Assembly: GCA_030640485.1 (NCBI GenBank)
Contig: DAOWJG010000019.1
Coordinates: 1 to 7,939, forward strand
Length of the DNA: 7,939 nt
Source: Dehalococcoidales bacterium
Lineage (GTDB): Bacteria; Chloroflexota; Dehalococcoidia; Dehalococcoidales; UBA5760
Direction of reading: 5' to 3'
Shown: piece by piece, positions 1-6,437 of the stretch
How the letters are laid out: each line of letters opens with the position of its first letter
Numbering within the stretch: position 1 is the stretch's first letter
Notes under the pieces: model-generated
The model's database searches: none
Told to the model about the DNA's origin: nothing
Seen by the model: only the letters and a program-made list of their open reading frames with translations
Made by a program: the position numbers and the translations under genes

Positions 1-109
1 CGCGCGCTCGGGCCAGGGCTTCCCTATCTTCAGCCAAGATGGTTCCGTCCTTACCTACCAGCGTGCCGTCTATATCCACGACTAAAAGTCTATAAGAATT
101 ACCAGCCAA
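1..109 (-). CDS. HAD-superfamily hydrolase, N-terminal fragment (runs off left edge)
   Basis: Only the first ~36 residues are in the window; the rest lies beyond position 1. The reverse-strand translation contains LLVVDIDGTLVGKDG, which is HAD motif I (DxDGT with the nucleophilic and the general-acid Asp) followed by the short turn usual in Cof-type sugar-phosphate or phosphoglycolate phosphatases. Start choice: an AAGGAG Shine-Dalgarno at 116-121 sits 6 bases before a TTG at 109-107, ideal spacing, whereas the ATG at 115-113 directly abuts the AAGGAG and is a poor candidate. The preceding reading frame (120-308) ends inside this Shine-Dalgarno, so the two were probably translationally coupled. 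The exact substrate cannot be told from this piece; sugar phosphate, phosphoglycolate or mannosyl-3-phosphoglycerate are all possible. Confidence 0.75.
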   Translation of the reverse strand, partial: MAGNSYRLLVVDIDGTLVGKDGTILAEDREALARAR

Positions 110-115
110 TCTCAT

Positions 116-121
116 CTCCTT
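116..121 (-). promoter_or_regulatory. Shine-Dalgarno deciding a TTG start
   Basis: The reverse strand reads AAGGAG here. It is 6 bases from TTG (109-107) and 0 bases from ATG (115-113), which favours TTG as the initiation codon of the HAD hydrolase. Confidence 0.6.
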
Positions 122-308
122 AACGCCGAACAGACTTCAGGCTAACTATTATGGCTCCGGTTATACTGCGATATACCGCCTCACCTAAGAATCTGTAGCG
201 ACTACCATACCGCAGCACACTCTCTGCCAACTGAGGGAATCCTGGATGACAACCGAGGGGTTTACAATCCGTGTCTCCAGATATTATAATACCGTTTGGT
301 ACTAAAAC
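120..308 (-). pseudogene. C-terminal remnant of a probable SAM-dependent methyltransferase
   Basis: This minus-strand frame is open for 62 codons between an in-frame TGA (311-309) and a TAA (122-120), and has no ATG, GTG or TTG near its beginning. The translation looks like genuine protein: it begins VLVPNGIIISGD, which resembles the 'RVLKPGG' post-motif of class I SAM-dependent methyltransferases, continues with PLGCHPGFPQLAES, and ends with a basic tail rich in R and K. The stop overlaps the Shine-Dalgarno of the HAD gene, an arrangement typical of a real upstream operon gene. Upstream (309-384) this frame is closed and no convincing N-terminal part is visible, so I read it as the surviving 3' end of a gene whose 5' part was lost. 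An alternative is a frameshift near 309, but the other frame does not give a recognisable domain. The family assignment is tentative. Confidence 0.42.
261..290 (+). promoter_or_regulatory. Predicted sigma70-like promoter for nuoE-fdhA
   Basis: TTTACA at 261-266 matches five of six bases of the -35 consensus and TATAAT at 285-290 is a perfect -10; the spacer is 18 bases. Transcription would start near 297 and give a leader of roughly 88 bases before the nuoE ATG at 385. No better promoter was seen between 290 and 385. It lies inside the methyltransferase-like remnant, so it may have become useful only after that gene decayed. It is a sequence match only. Confidence 0.45.
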
Positions 309-333
309 TCAAACAGTGCCGACGTTGTTCAAT

Positions 334-364
334 GGAAGGGTGGGGCTCGAGGCCTTCTTTTTTT
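334..364 (+). terminator. Weak hairpin plus T-run in the nuoE leader (possible attenuator)
   Basis: GGAAGG at 334-339 can pair with CCTTCT at 353-358 (one G-T pair) around a 13-base loop containing CTCGAG, and the T-run TTCTTTTTTT spans 355-364, overlapping the descending arm. The shape resembles a weak intrinsic terminator on the plus strand. It sits between the predicted promoter and the nuoE start, so if real it would act as an attenuator. The stem is short and its significance is doubtful. Confidence 0.25.
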
Positions 365-384
365 AAGCTAGAAGCGGTGTTTAA

Positions 385-621
385 ATGGAAACTGATACCA
401 AGAAGCAACTAGACGATATATTATCAAACCATAACGGGAATAGTAGCGACCTTATCCCTATTCTGCAGGCAGCCCAGGAAAGGTTTGGCTACCTTCCTGA
501 AGAGGTAATGGCTGGGATTGCCAGGTTTCTCCAGCTACCACCGAGCGCTGTTTATGGGGTGAGCACCTTCTACGCCCAGTTTAAGCTCACGCCTACCGGT
601 AAAGTAGGCATCAAGCCGTAA
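385..621 (+). CDS. nuoE: Truncated NuoE/HydC-type subunit (N-terminal half only)
   Basis: This 78-residue product matches the helical N-terminal half of the ~150-170-residue NuoE/HoxE/HydC family. The signature runs from LIPILQAAQ (24-32) through FGYLPEEVM (34-42) to VYGVSTFYAQF (56-66) and PTGK (70-73). The full-length protein is a thioredoxin-fold [2Fe-2S] subunit that pairs with NuoF (FMN, NADH site) in complex I, electron-bifurcating hydrogenases and NAD-linked formate dehydrogenases. Here the frame ends right after the helical part, before the first of the four cluster cysteines; the product contains no Cys at all, so it cannot bind the cluster. No nuoF follows. The codons just past the stop read ETT, so GIKP-stop-ETT resembles the family's GIKPGETT segment, suggesting an internal deletion plus a stop. 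No strong Shine-Dalgarno precedes the ATG. It may be a decaying gene or, less likely, a retained docking fragment. The family is clear; function as it stands is doubtful. Confidence 0.8.
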   Translation: METDTKKQLDDILSNHNGNSSDLIPILQAAQERFGYLPEEVMAGIARFLQLPPSAVYGVSTFYAQFKLTPTGKVGIKP

Positions 622-666
622 GAAACCACGATGAACCACTCCCGATAACGACCGTAAAACCGAGCC

Positions 667-671
667 GGAGG
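667..671 (+). promoter_or_regulatory. Shine-Dalgarno of fdhA
   Basis: GGAGG lies 10 bases before the ATG at 682, supporting that start. A second ATG at 686 is out of frame. The 60-base gap after nuoE shows no other promoter-like element, so fdhA is probably cotranscribed from the promoter upstream of nuoE. Confidence 0.6.
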
Positions 672-681
672 CAAGCGAGCT

Positions 682-3600
682 ATGAATGAAGCACCACGGG
701 AACAGATTACTTTGACCATTAACGGTCAGGGAGTTACCACTGAAAAGGGGATGACGGTGCTGGAAGCAGCCCAGGCATCTGGTATCTATATTCCTACCCT
801 CTGCGCCGACCCTGACCTGGAACCATACGATGGGTGCCGCCTCTGTGTGGTGGAAATTGAAGGCAGGCCTGGACTACCCACCGCCTGCACAACGCCGGCT
901 AGTAACGGCATGGCAGTGCATACCGAGACACCAGCCGTGAGCCGAATGCGCAAAGCCATTATTGAGCTTTTTATCGCTGACCACTATGGTGATTGCCTGG
1001 CGCCCTGCAAACTTGCCTGTCCCGCGGGCATAGATATTCAAGGGCAGCTTGCCCTCACCGCCCAGGGCCAGTACCAAGAGGCACTTAAACTAATTAAGGC
1101 ATCGAACCCGCTTCCCCTTGTCTGCGGGCATATCTGCCCCCGCTTCTGTGAAGCTGAGTGCCGCCGAAATCTAGTAGATGAGCCAGTAGCGATAAACGCC
1201 CTGAAACGCTTTGTTGCCGATTACGATATTAGCGATGCCAAAACCTACGCCCCAGAGCCAAAACCAGCCACGGGGCACAAGGTAGCTATTATCGGTGGTG
1301 GTCCCACTGGCTTATCAGCCGCCTACTATCTAGCTCTAGAAGGGCATGGAGTAACTATCTTTGATGCCAACCCTGACCTCGGGGGGATGCTGAGATACGG
1401 TATCCCCGAATACCGGCTACCCAAGGCGATTCTAGATAAAGAAATAGCTACTATCACCAGACTTTGCCACGAAGTCAACCTAAACGCCTCATGGGGAAAG
1501 GATTTTACCCTGAAAAGTCTCAAAACTGGGGGCTATGAAGCCATCTTTATTGCCCTCGGTGCCTGGGCAGACCAGAAACTGGGGGTTGAGGGAGAGGATT
1601 TGCCCGGCGTTCTTTCTGGAATTGGATTCCTAAATGATATCGCCCGAGGTAAGAAGATAACACTGGGGGAGAGGGTTGCCGTCATCGGTGGGGGTAATAC
1701 GGCCATAGATGCTGCCCGGACTGCCCTACGCCTGGGGGCAGGTGAGGTAACCATTGTCTACCGAAGGTCAAGAAAAGAGATGCCAGCCAATGACGAGGAA
1801 GTCAAGCAGGCGGAGCAAGAAGGCATCCACATAGAGTTCCTCACCGCACCGATAAGCGTCGCAGCCCAGGATGGTAAGGTTACCTCTATGGAATGTATCC
1901 GCATGGCATTGGGAGAACCTGACGAATCTGGCAGACGACGACCGGAGCCAATAGCTGGTTCCCAATTCACCATGAGGGTAGATAATGTAATTGCTGCTAT
2001 CGGGCAGAGGCTCAACCGGGCCAACTTTGACCAGGATAGCAAATTAGAATTAACCCGTAGAGGCTACCTCAAGGTTAATGAGGCAACAATGGAAACCTCA
2101 ACAGGCGGGGTATTCGCTGGTGGTGACTGTGCCTCAGGGCCAGCAACCGCAGTTGAAGCCATCGGTGCCGGACATAGGGCTGCCATATCTATCAACCAAT
2201 ACTTAAGCGGGCAGAAAGTCATGCCGGAGCCAAGACGCTTCAACTCTAGTAAAGGCAAATTGGACGAGATTAACGCCAGCGATTACGAAGACGTAGCACG
2301 TATCCCGAGAACCAAGATGCCTGTCCTGTCACCGGAAGAGCGAAAGAGGAACTTCACCGAAATTGAGCTTGGCATCTCCGAGACAGGGGCAAGGCGGGAG
2401 GCGGAGCGCTGCCTTAGCTGCGGCTGCCTTGATATACTAGAATGCAAGCTGCGCGAGGGGGCCACCAATTATCAAGTGGGCACTACCGAGCAGTGCTTTC
2501 GTGGGGGAAACAAGCGGTTTACCGTTGACAAGAGCAATCCCTTCTTCACCCTTGACCGCAACAAATGCATACTGTGCGCTAACTGTACTCGCACCTGCGA
2601 TGAGATAACCGGCGTCAAGGCTATTTTGCTGACCTACCACGACTACCAAGCTAGGGTGGCTACCTTTGGCGACAAGCCACTGATGGATTCAATCTGTCAG
2701 TCCTGCGGTGAGTGCGTGGTCCGCTGTCCGGTTGGCGCCCTAACCCCGAAGGACTATCCCATACCGCTGACAGGGGAAGTAGCCACTACCTGTCCCTACT
2801 GCGGCGTTGGCTGCGGGATGTATCTCGGTATCCGCGACGGGCGCATCATCTCTGTCAGGGGCGATCGGGATAACCCGGTCAGTAAGGGGCGACTCTGCGT
2901 CAAGGGTCGCTACGGCATTAACGAATTTGTGCATCACCCGGAGCGCCTGACCACCCCCCTTATCAAGCGTAACGGAGAGTTTGCCGAGGCAACCTGGGAT
3001 GAAGCCTTAGACCTGGTTGCCGAGAGGCTAGCCCGCTACCGCGGAGACGAAGTAGCCATTATCTCCTCAGCTAAATGCACCAACGAGGAGAACTATGTCA
3101 TTCAGAAACTGGCTCGAGCGGTGCTGGGCACCAACAATGTCGACCATTGCGCTCGCCTGTGCCATGCCCCTACGGTGGCCGGTCTGGTGAAGAGCTTCGG
3201 CAGCGGTGCCATGACCAATTCCATTAACGAGATTAGCGATGCCCAATGTATCCTGGCGATTGGCACCAACACCACCTCAGCCCACCCGGTAATTGGCTTT
3301 GAGGTGAAAAGGGCGGTGCGTAAGGGGGCCAAGCTCATTGTGGCTAACCCCAGGGAGATTAACCTCTGCCGTTATGCTGAGTTATGGCTAGGCCATAACC
3401 CGGGCACCGATGTCGCCCTGCTCATGGGCATGATGCGGGTCATTGTTGACGAGGGGCTAATTGACTCAGAATTCATTACCGAACGCTGTGAGAACTTTAA
3501 TGTTTTCAAGGAGTCGCTCAAGAGCTTTGACCTGGCTACCGTAGAAAAAATTACCGGCGTGTCCCAAGATAAGATAGCTGAGGCTGCCTGGTTATACGCT

Positions 3601-4797
3601 ACCCATAAGCCGTCAACTATCCTCTATGCCATGGGCATCACCCAGCACTCCCACGGCACGGATAATGTAATGGCTACCGCCAATCTGGCTATGCTCACCG
3701 GTAATATTGGTAAACCATCAACCGGGGTAAATCCACTCCGTGGTCAGAATAATGTACAGGGTGCCTGTGACCTCGGTGCCCTGCCCAATGTCTATCCCGG
3801 CTACCAGGCCGTAACTGACCCGAAGATAAAAGCCAAGTTTGAGGCTGCCTGGGACACCTCCCTATCCCCCAACCCAGGACTTGCCATTACGGAGATGATT
3901 GAGCTTGCCGGCACGAAGCTAAAGGCAGTCTATCTTATGGGAGAAAACCCGGCACTCTCTGAACCGGATGCCGGGCATGCCCAGGAGGCACTGGCCAGGT
4001 TTGAGTTTCTGGTGGTTCAGGATATTTTCCTGTCGGAGACAGCCAAGCTGGCCGATGTTATACTGCCCGCAGCCAGCTTTGCCGAGAAAGACGGCACCTT
4101 CACCAATACTGAGCGGCGGGTACAGCGGGTAAGGAAAGCGGTAGAGCCTCCGGGTGATTCCCGTCCTGACTGGCTTATCACCTGTCAGATTGGGAAGAGG
4201 CTGGGGGGCAAGGGTTTTGACTTTGAGAGTCCCCGTGAAATTATGGAAGAGATCGCCTCTCTCACACCCATCTACGGCGGTATTAGCTACGAGCGCCTGG
4301 AATCTGGCGGACTGCAGTGGCCCTGCCCCACCCCGGAGCACCCGGGTACACCGATACTCCACACCCGGCAGTTCACCCGAGGTAAAGGACAATTCATCCC
4401 CCTAGAGTACAAGCCACCGATGGAGCTTCCCGATGATGAATACCCCTTGATACTGACCACCGGACGCAGCCTGTTTCACTGGCATACCGGCACCGTAAGC
4501 CGTAAAGTAGCCGGGTTGAACGAATTTATGGCCGAGGGGTTGGTGGAGATAAACCCCGAGGATGCGAAGGTCCTGGGTATCACTGACGGTGAAATGGTAA
4601 AGATTAGCTCGCGCCGGGGAGAGATAACGGCTAAAGCCAGCCTGACCGAGGTCTCACCGCCAGGCGTCGTCTTCATGACCTTTCACTTTGCCGAAAGCCC
4701 AGCCAACGTGCTCACTAATCCTGCTCTTGACCCGGTATCTAAAATACCGGAATACAAGGTCTGTGCGGTAAGGATTGACAAGAACGGCGGCAGATGA
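682..4797 (+). CDS. fdhA: Formate dehydrogenase catalytic subunit fused to a GltD-like FAD/NAD(P)H module
   Basis: This 1371-residue cytoplasmic protein (no signal peptide) should catalyse CO2/formate interconversion, the first step of the Wood-Ljungdahl methyl branch. Domains in order: [2Fe-2S] ferredoxin, about 8-85 (C41, C52, C55, C69); Cys-rich GltD-type segment, 100-165 (H101, C105, C109, C113, C148, C152, C156, C160); FAD fold with GGGPTG at 205-210; NAD(P) fold with GGGNTA at 336-341 and YRRSRKEMPA from 360, whose arginines favour NADPH; second FAD motif with GGVFAGGDC at 475-483; small Cys cluster C577, C580, C582, C588; two ferredoxin-type [4Fe-4S] motifs (C629, C632, C635, C639 and C672, C675, C678, C682); FdhF-like catalytic part from about 700, with its own cluster (C704, C707, C711, C739) and K741. 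The metal ligand is C827 followed by H828, so this is a Cys rather than a selenocysteine enzyme. R1020 in NPLRGQNNVQGACD matches the active-site Arg of E. coli FdhF. C-terminal dinucleotide-binding domain about 1250-1365, ending PEYKVCAVR. The fusion could move electrons from NADPH to CO2 without a NuoF. Mo versus W cannot be told. Confidence 0.93.
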   Translation: MNEAPREQITLTINGQGVTTEKGMTVLEAAQASGIYIPTLCADPDLEPYDGCRLCVVEIEGRPGLPTACTTPASNGMAVHTETPAVSRMRKAIIELFIADHYGDCLAPCKLACPAGIDIQGQLALTAQGQYQEALKLIKASNPLPLVCGHICPRFCEAECRRNLVDEPVAINALKRFVADYDISDAKTYAPEPKPATGHKVAIIGGGPTGLSAAYYLALEGHGVTIFDANPDLGGMLRYGIPEYRLPKAILDKEIATITRLCHEVNLNASWGKDFTLKSLKTGGYEAIFIALGAWADQKLGVEGEDLPGVLSGIGFLNDIARGKKITLGERVAVIGGGNTAIDAARTALRLGAGEVTIVYRRSRKEMPANDEEVKQAEQEGIHIEFLTAPISVAAQDGKVTSMECIRMALGEPDESGRRRPEPIAGSQFTMRVDNVIAAIGQRLNRANFDQDSKLELTRRGYLKVNEATMETSTGGVFAGGDCASGPATAVEAIGAGHRAAISINQYLSGQKVMPEPRRFNSSKGKLDEINASDYEDVARIPRTKMPVLSPEERKRNFTEIELGISETGARREAERCLSCGCLDILECKLREGATNYQVGTTEQCFRGGNKRFTVDKSNPFFTLDRNKCILCANCTRTCDEITGVKAILLTYHDYQARVATFGDKPLMDSICQSCGECVVRCPVGALTPKDYPIPLTGEVATTCPYCGVGCGMYLGIRDGRIISVRGDRDNPVSKGRLCVKGRYGINEFVHHPERLTTPLIKRNGEFAEATWDEALDLVAERLARYRGDEVAIISSAKCTNEENYVIQKLARAVLGTNNVDHCARLCHAPTVAGLVKSFGSGAMTNSINEISDAQCILAIGTNTTSAHPVIGFEVKRAVRKGAKLIVANPREINLCRYAELWLGHNPGTDVALLMGMMRVIVDEGLIDSEFITERCENFNVFKESLKSFDLATVEKITGVSQDKIAEAAWLYATHKPSTILYAMGITQHSHGTDNVMATANLAMLTGNIGKPSTGVNPLRGQNNVQGACDLGALPNVYPGYQAVTDPKIKAKFEAAWDTSLSPNPGLAITEMIELAGTKLKAVYLMGENPALSEPDAGHAQEALARFEFLVVQDIFLSETAKLADVILPAASFAEKDGTFTNTERRVQRVRKAVEPPGDSRPDWLITCQIGKRLGGKGFDFESPREIMEEIASLTPIYGGISYERLESGGLQWPCPTPEHPGTPILHTRQFTRGKGQFIPLEYKPPMELPDDEYPLILTTGRSLFHWHTGTVSRKVAGLNEFMAEGLVEINPEDAKVLGITDGEMVKISSRRGEITAKASLTEVSPPGVVFMTFHFAESPANVLTNPALDPVSKIPEYKVCAVRIDKNGGR

Positions 4798-4803
4798 GAG
4801 GCA

Positions 4804-5466
4804 TTAGCCCTGCCTTAAAGACCTAACCAGCCTCCAGATTATAGCCTCACAAACTATAATTATATCCTCAGTAGGTAGATAATCGGTAATAGTGGCGTCA
4901 AAAAGGATGCTCGCTTGTGGAGTAAATTCCTCATCACCCCGCCACAAAACGAGAGTTATCGGCACATAAGGGAAAGCCCTAATGGTTACCGCCACATCAC
5001 CGTAATCCGCTTTATGACCCCCCAGCTTCTCAGCGATATCCACCAGCCGAGGGGGTTCTTTACTAAAGTGGTGTAGCAGCGGGTTTACCGTTCTCTTGGC
5101 AAAGGTCGGGAAGTAGATAATTCCCTCCGGTAGTTCCTTAAAGGTGATCATCCTACCGGCGAGAGGGGTGCCTTGGGCGTGGGTTAAATAGTGAATTATC
5201 AAAACCCTGGTCTTTAGAGGCACTGTCTCCGGGCTACCTGCCAGGGTAACGTCAATATTGGGCAGGGTAACCTTATATGACTGAGCCAGAAATTGAAGGA
5301 TGATGACCTTTAAGGAATCTATTTCCCGATACTGGGCGCCACTCCTACGGCACTGCCGCTCTATATCTTGAACCTTGGCCAGCTCTTCGCAAGCCAGTTT
5401 ATAGGCCTGGGTATAGGCATATTCATAGTTACGCTGACTCGATAGCGAGAAACGCTTGTTTTCCAT
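4804..5466 (-). CDS. DUF3786-type protein of unknown function
   Basis: The 220-residue product resembles the DUF3786 family by recall of its C-terminal pattern: YFPTFAKRTVNPL (118-130), YGDVAVTIRAFPYVPITLVL (155-174), WRGDEEF (175-181), then SILFDATITDYLPTEDI (186-202) and a final helix with WRLVRS. There are only three Cys (C26, C39, C206) and no CxxC motif, signal peptide or membrane segment, so it looks like a soluble cytosolic protein. A longer frame to 5574 exists, but it would overlap the end of metF by 76 bases; I prefer the ATG at 5466-5464, 32 bases past the metF stop, although no good Shine-Dalgarno stands directly before it. It is the last gene of the acsE-metV-metF operon. Placement next to methyl-THF genes suggests a role in one-carbon or corrinoid metabolism, but no biochemical function can be read from the sequence. 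Confidence 0.78.
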   Translation of the reverse strand: MENKRFSLSSQRNYEYAYTQAYKLACEELAKVQDIERQCRRSGAQYREIDSLKVIILQFLAQSYKVTLPNIDVTLAGSPETVPLKTRVLIIHYLTHAQGTPLAGRMITFKELPEGIIYFPTFAKRTVNPLLHHFSKEPPRLVDIAEKLGGHKADYGDVAVTIRAFPYVPITLVLWRGDEEFTPQASILFDATITDYLPTEDIIIVCEAIIWRLVRSLRQG

Positions 5467-5498
5467 GCCGAAATCGGTATTAGCCCTTGGTCGAACCT

Positions 5499-6374
5499 CT
5501 ACAGTCCAGCCGCATCCAGTATGGCGGGCACCTTTTTCTCCCAGCCGATAGGCATGATATGAACCCCCTGGCACATGCCCTTAAGCTCTTTGATTAACCC
5601 GGCGGCAATCTCTATCCCGGTTCGGCTCTTATTTTCAGTCTTGGCCATCTGGTCAATCAACTCCTCCGGCACCGAGACACCAGCCACGTTTTTGTTCATA
5701 TATTTAGCCATACCGGCTGATTTCAGGGGTATTATGCCAACTAAAATGGGAACATTAAATCCCTCCACCCGCTTCATGAACCTGGTAAAGATTTTAACGT
5801 CGTAGACAGCCTGAGTTTGAAAGAACCTGGCCCCGGCCTCAATCTTCTTCTCCATCTTAATTAGCTGCAATTCAAAGGCAGCCTCGGTATCAGCCCCCGG
5901 GTTTACCACCGCCCCGGGGAAGAAGCCAGGCTTACCCTGAAGCTCGTTACCCACCATATCGTGGCCTTCATTAAGCCCCTTTATGACCGCCAGTAGCTGC
6001 ACTGAATCTATATCATAAACCGGCTTAGCCTGAGGATGGTCACCCAGCGAAGGCAGGTCGCCAGTGATCGCCAGGACGTTTTCCACCCCCAAGACAGAGG
6101 CGCTCAAAAGGTCTGATTGCAGGGCGATTCGGTTTCTATCCCGGCAGGTCATCTGGAACACAGGCTCAAGTCCAGCCTCTTTGAGCAGATAGCAGGTAGC
6201 CAGTGAACCCAGCCTCATCACTGAGCTTTGCTGGTCAGTAACATTAGCCGCATCTACCCTACCGCGTAAAAGCTCCGCCACCTCCTTAATCTCAGTGGTA
6301 TCGGTTCCTTTTAGTGGGCCGACCTCAGCGGTTACTACAAACTTTCCTGCCTCTAGGGATGCTTGTAAGCTCAA
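5499..6374 (-). CDS. metF: 5,10-methylenetetrahydrofolate reductase, catalytic subunit
   Basis: The 291-residue product is a MetF-type FAD TIM barrel that reduces methylene-THF to methyl-THF, or the reverse. Landmarks: TAEVGP with E17 at the position of the catalytic Glu of E. coli MetF (FEFFPP region); NVTDQQ (44-49) and QMTCRDRNR (74-82) on the barrel core; ITGD (103-106), matching the conserved GD that contacts FAD; GARFFQTQAVYD (181-192) with the conserved Gln; and PILVGIIPLKS (209-219). The start is a TTG at 6374-6372, chosen because AAAGGAGG at 6383-6390 lies 8 bases before it. It follows metV by 63 bases and precedes the DUF3786 gene by 32. In acetogens MetF works as a complex with MetV, and adjacency here says the same. 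The electron donor partner (RnfC2-like or Hdr-type) is not in the window. Confidence 0.93.
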   Translation of the reverse strand: MSLQASLEAGKFVVTAEVGPLKGTDTTEIKEVAELLRGRVDAANVTDQQSSVMRLGSLATCYLLKEAGLEPVFQMTCRDRNRIALQSDLLSASVLGVENVLAITGDLPSLGDHPQAKPVYDIDSVQLLAVIKGLNEGHDMVGNELQGKPGFFPGAVVNPGADTEAAFELQLIKMEKKIEAGARFFQTQAVYDVKIFTRFMKRVEGFNVPILVGIIPLKSAGMAKYMNKNVAGVSVPEELIDQMAKTENKSRTGIEIAAGLIKELKGMCQGVHIMPIGWEKKVPAILDAAGL

Positions 6375-6382
6375 TTTATCGT

Positions 6383-6390
6383 CCTCCTTT
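6383..6390 (-). promoter_or_regulatory. Strong Shine-Dalgarno fixing the TTG start of metF
   Basis: The reverse strand reads AAAGGAGG, 8 bases before TTG at 6374-6372. There is no ATG nearby in frame, so this site decides the start. Confidence 0.7.
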
Positions 6391-6437
6391 TAGCCAGTTT
6401 GCCAGCCGCCAACATCATTGTTTAAATTGGAACGATC

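Noticed and set aside
195..260. tRNA-like D-arm on the minus strand (CTC-AGTTGGCA-GAG)
   Set aside because: No matching anticodon stem, acceptor stem or T-arm could be built, and the bases are explained by the protein-like frame at 120-308.
3919..4392. 157-codon minus-strand open frame opposite fdhA
   Set aside because: It lies entirely antisense to the conserved FdhA catalytic region, has no recognisable domain and no Shine-Dalgarno I could support; it is a shadow of the real gene.
5467..5574. 36-residue N-terminal extension of the DUF3786 gene
   Set aside because: It would be read out of frame over the last 76 bases of metF and does not look like the family; the ATG at 5466 after the metF stop is the simpler start.
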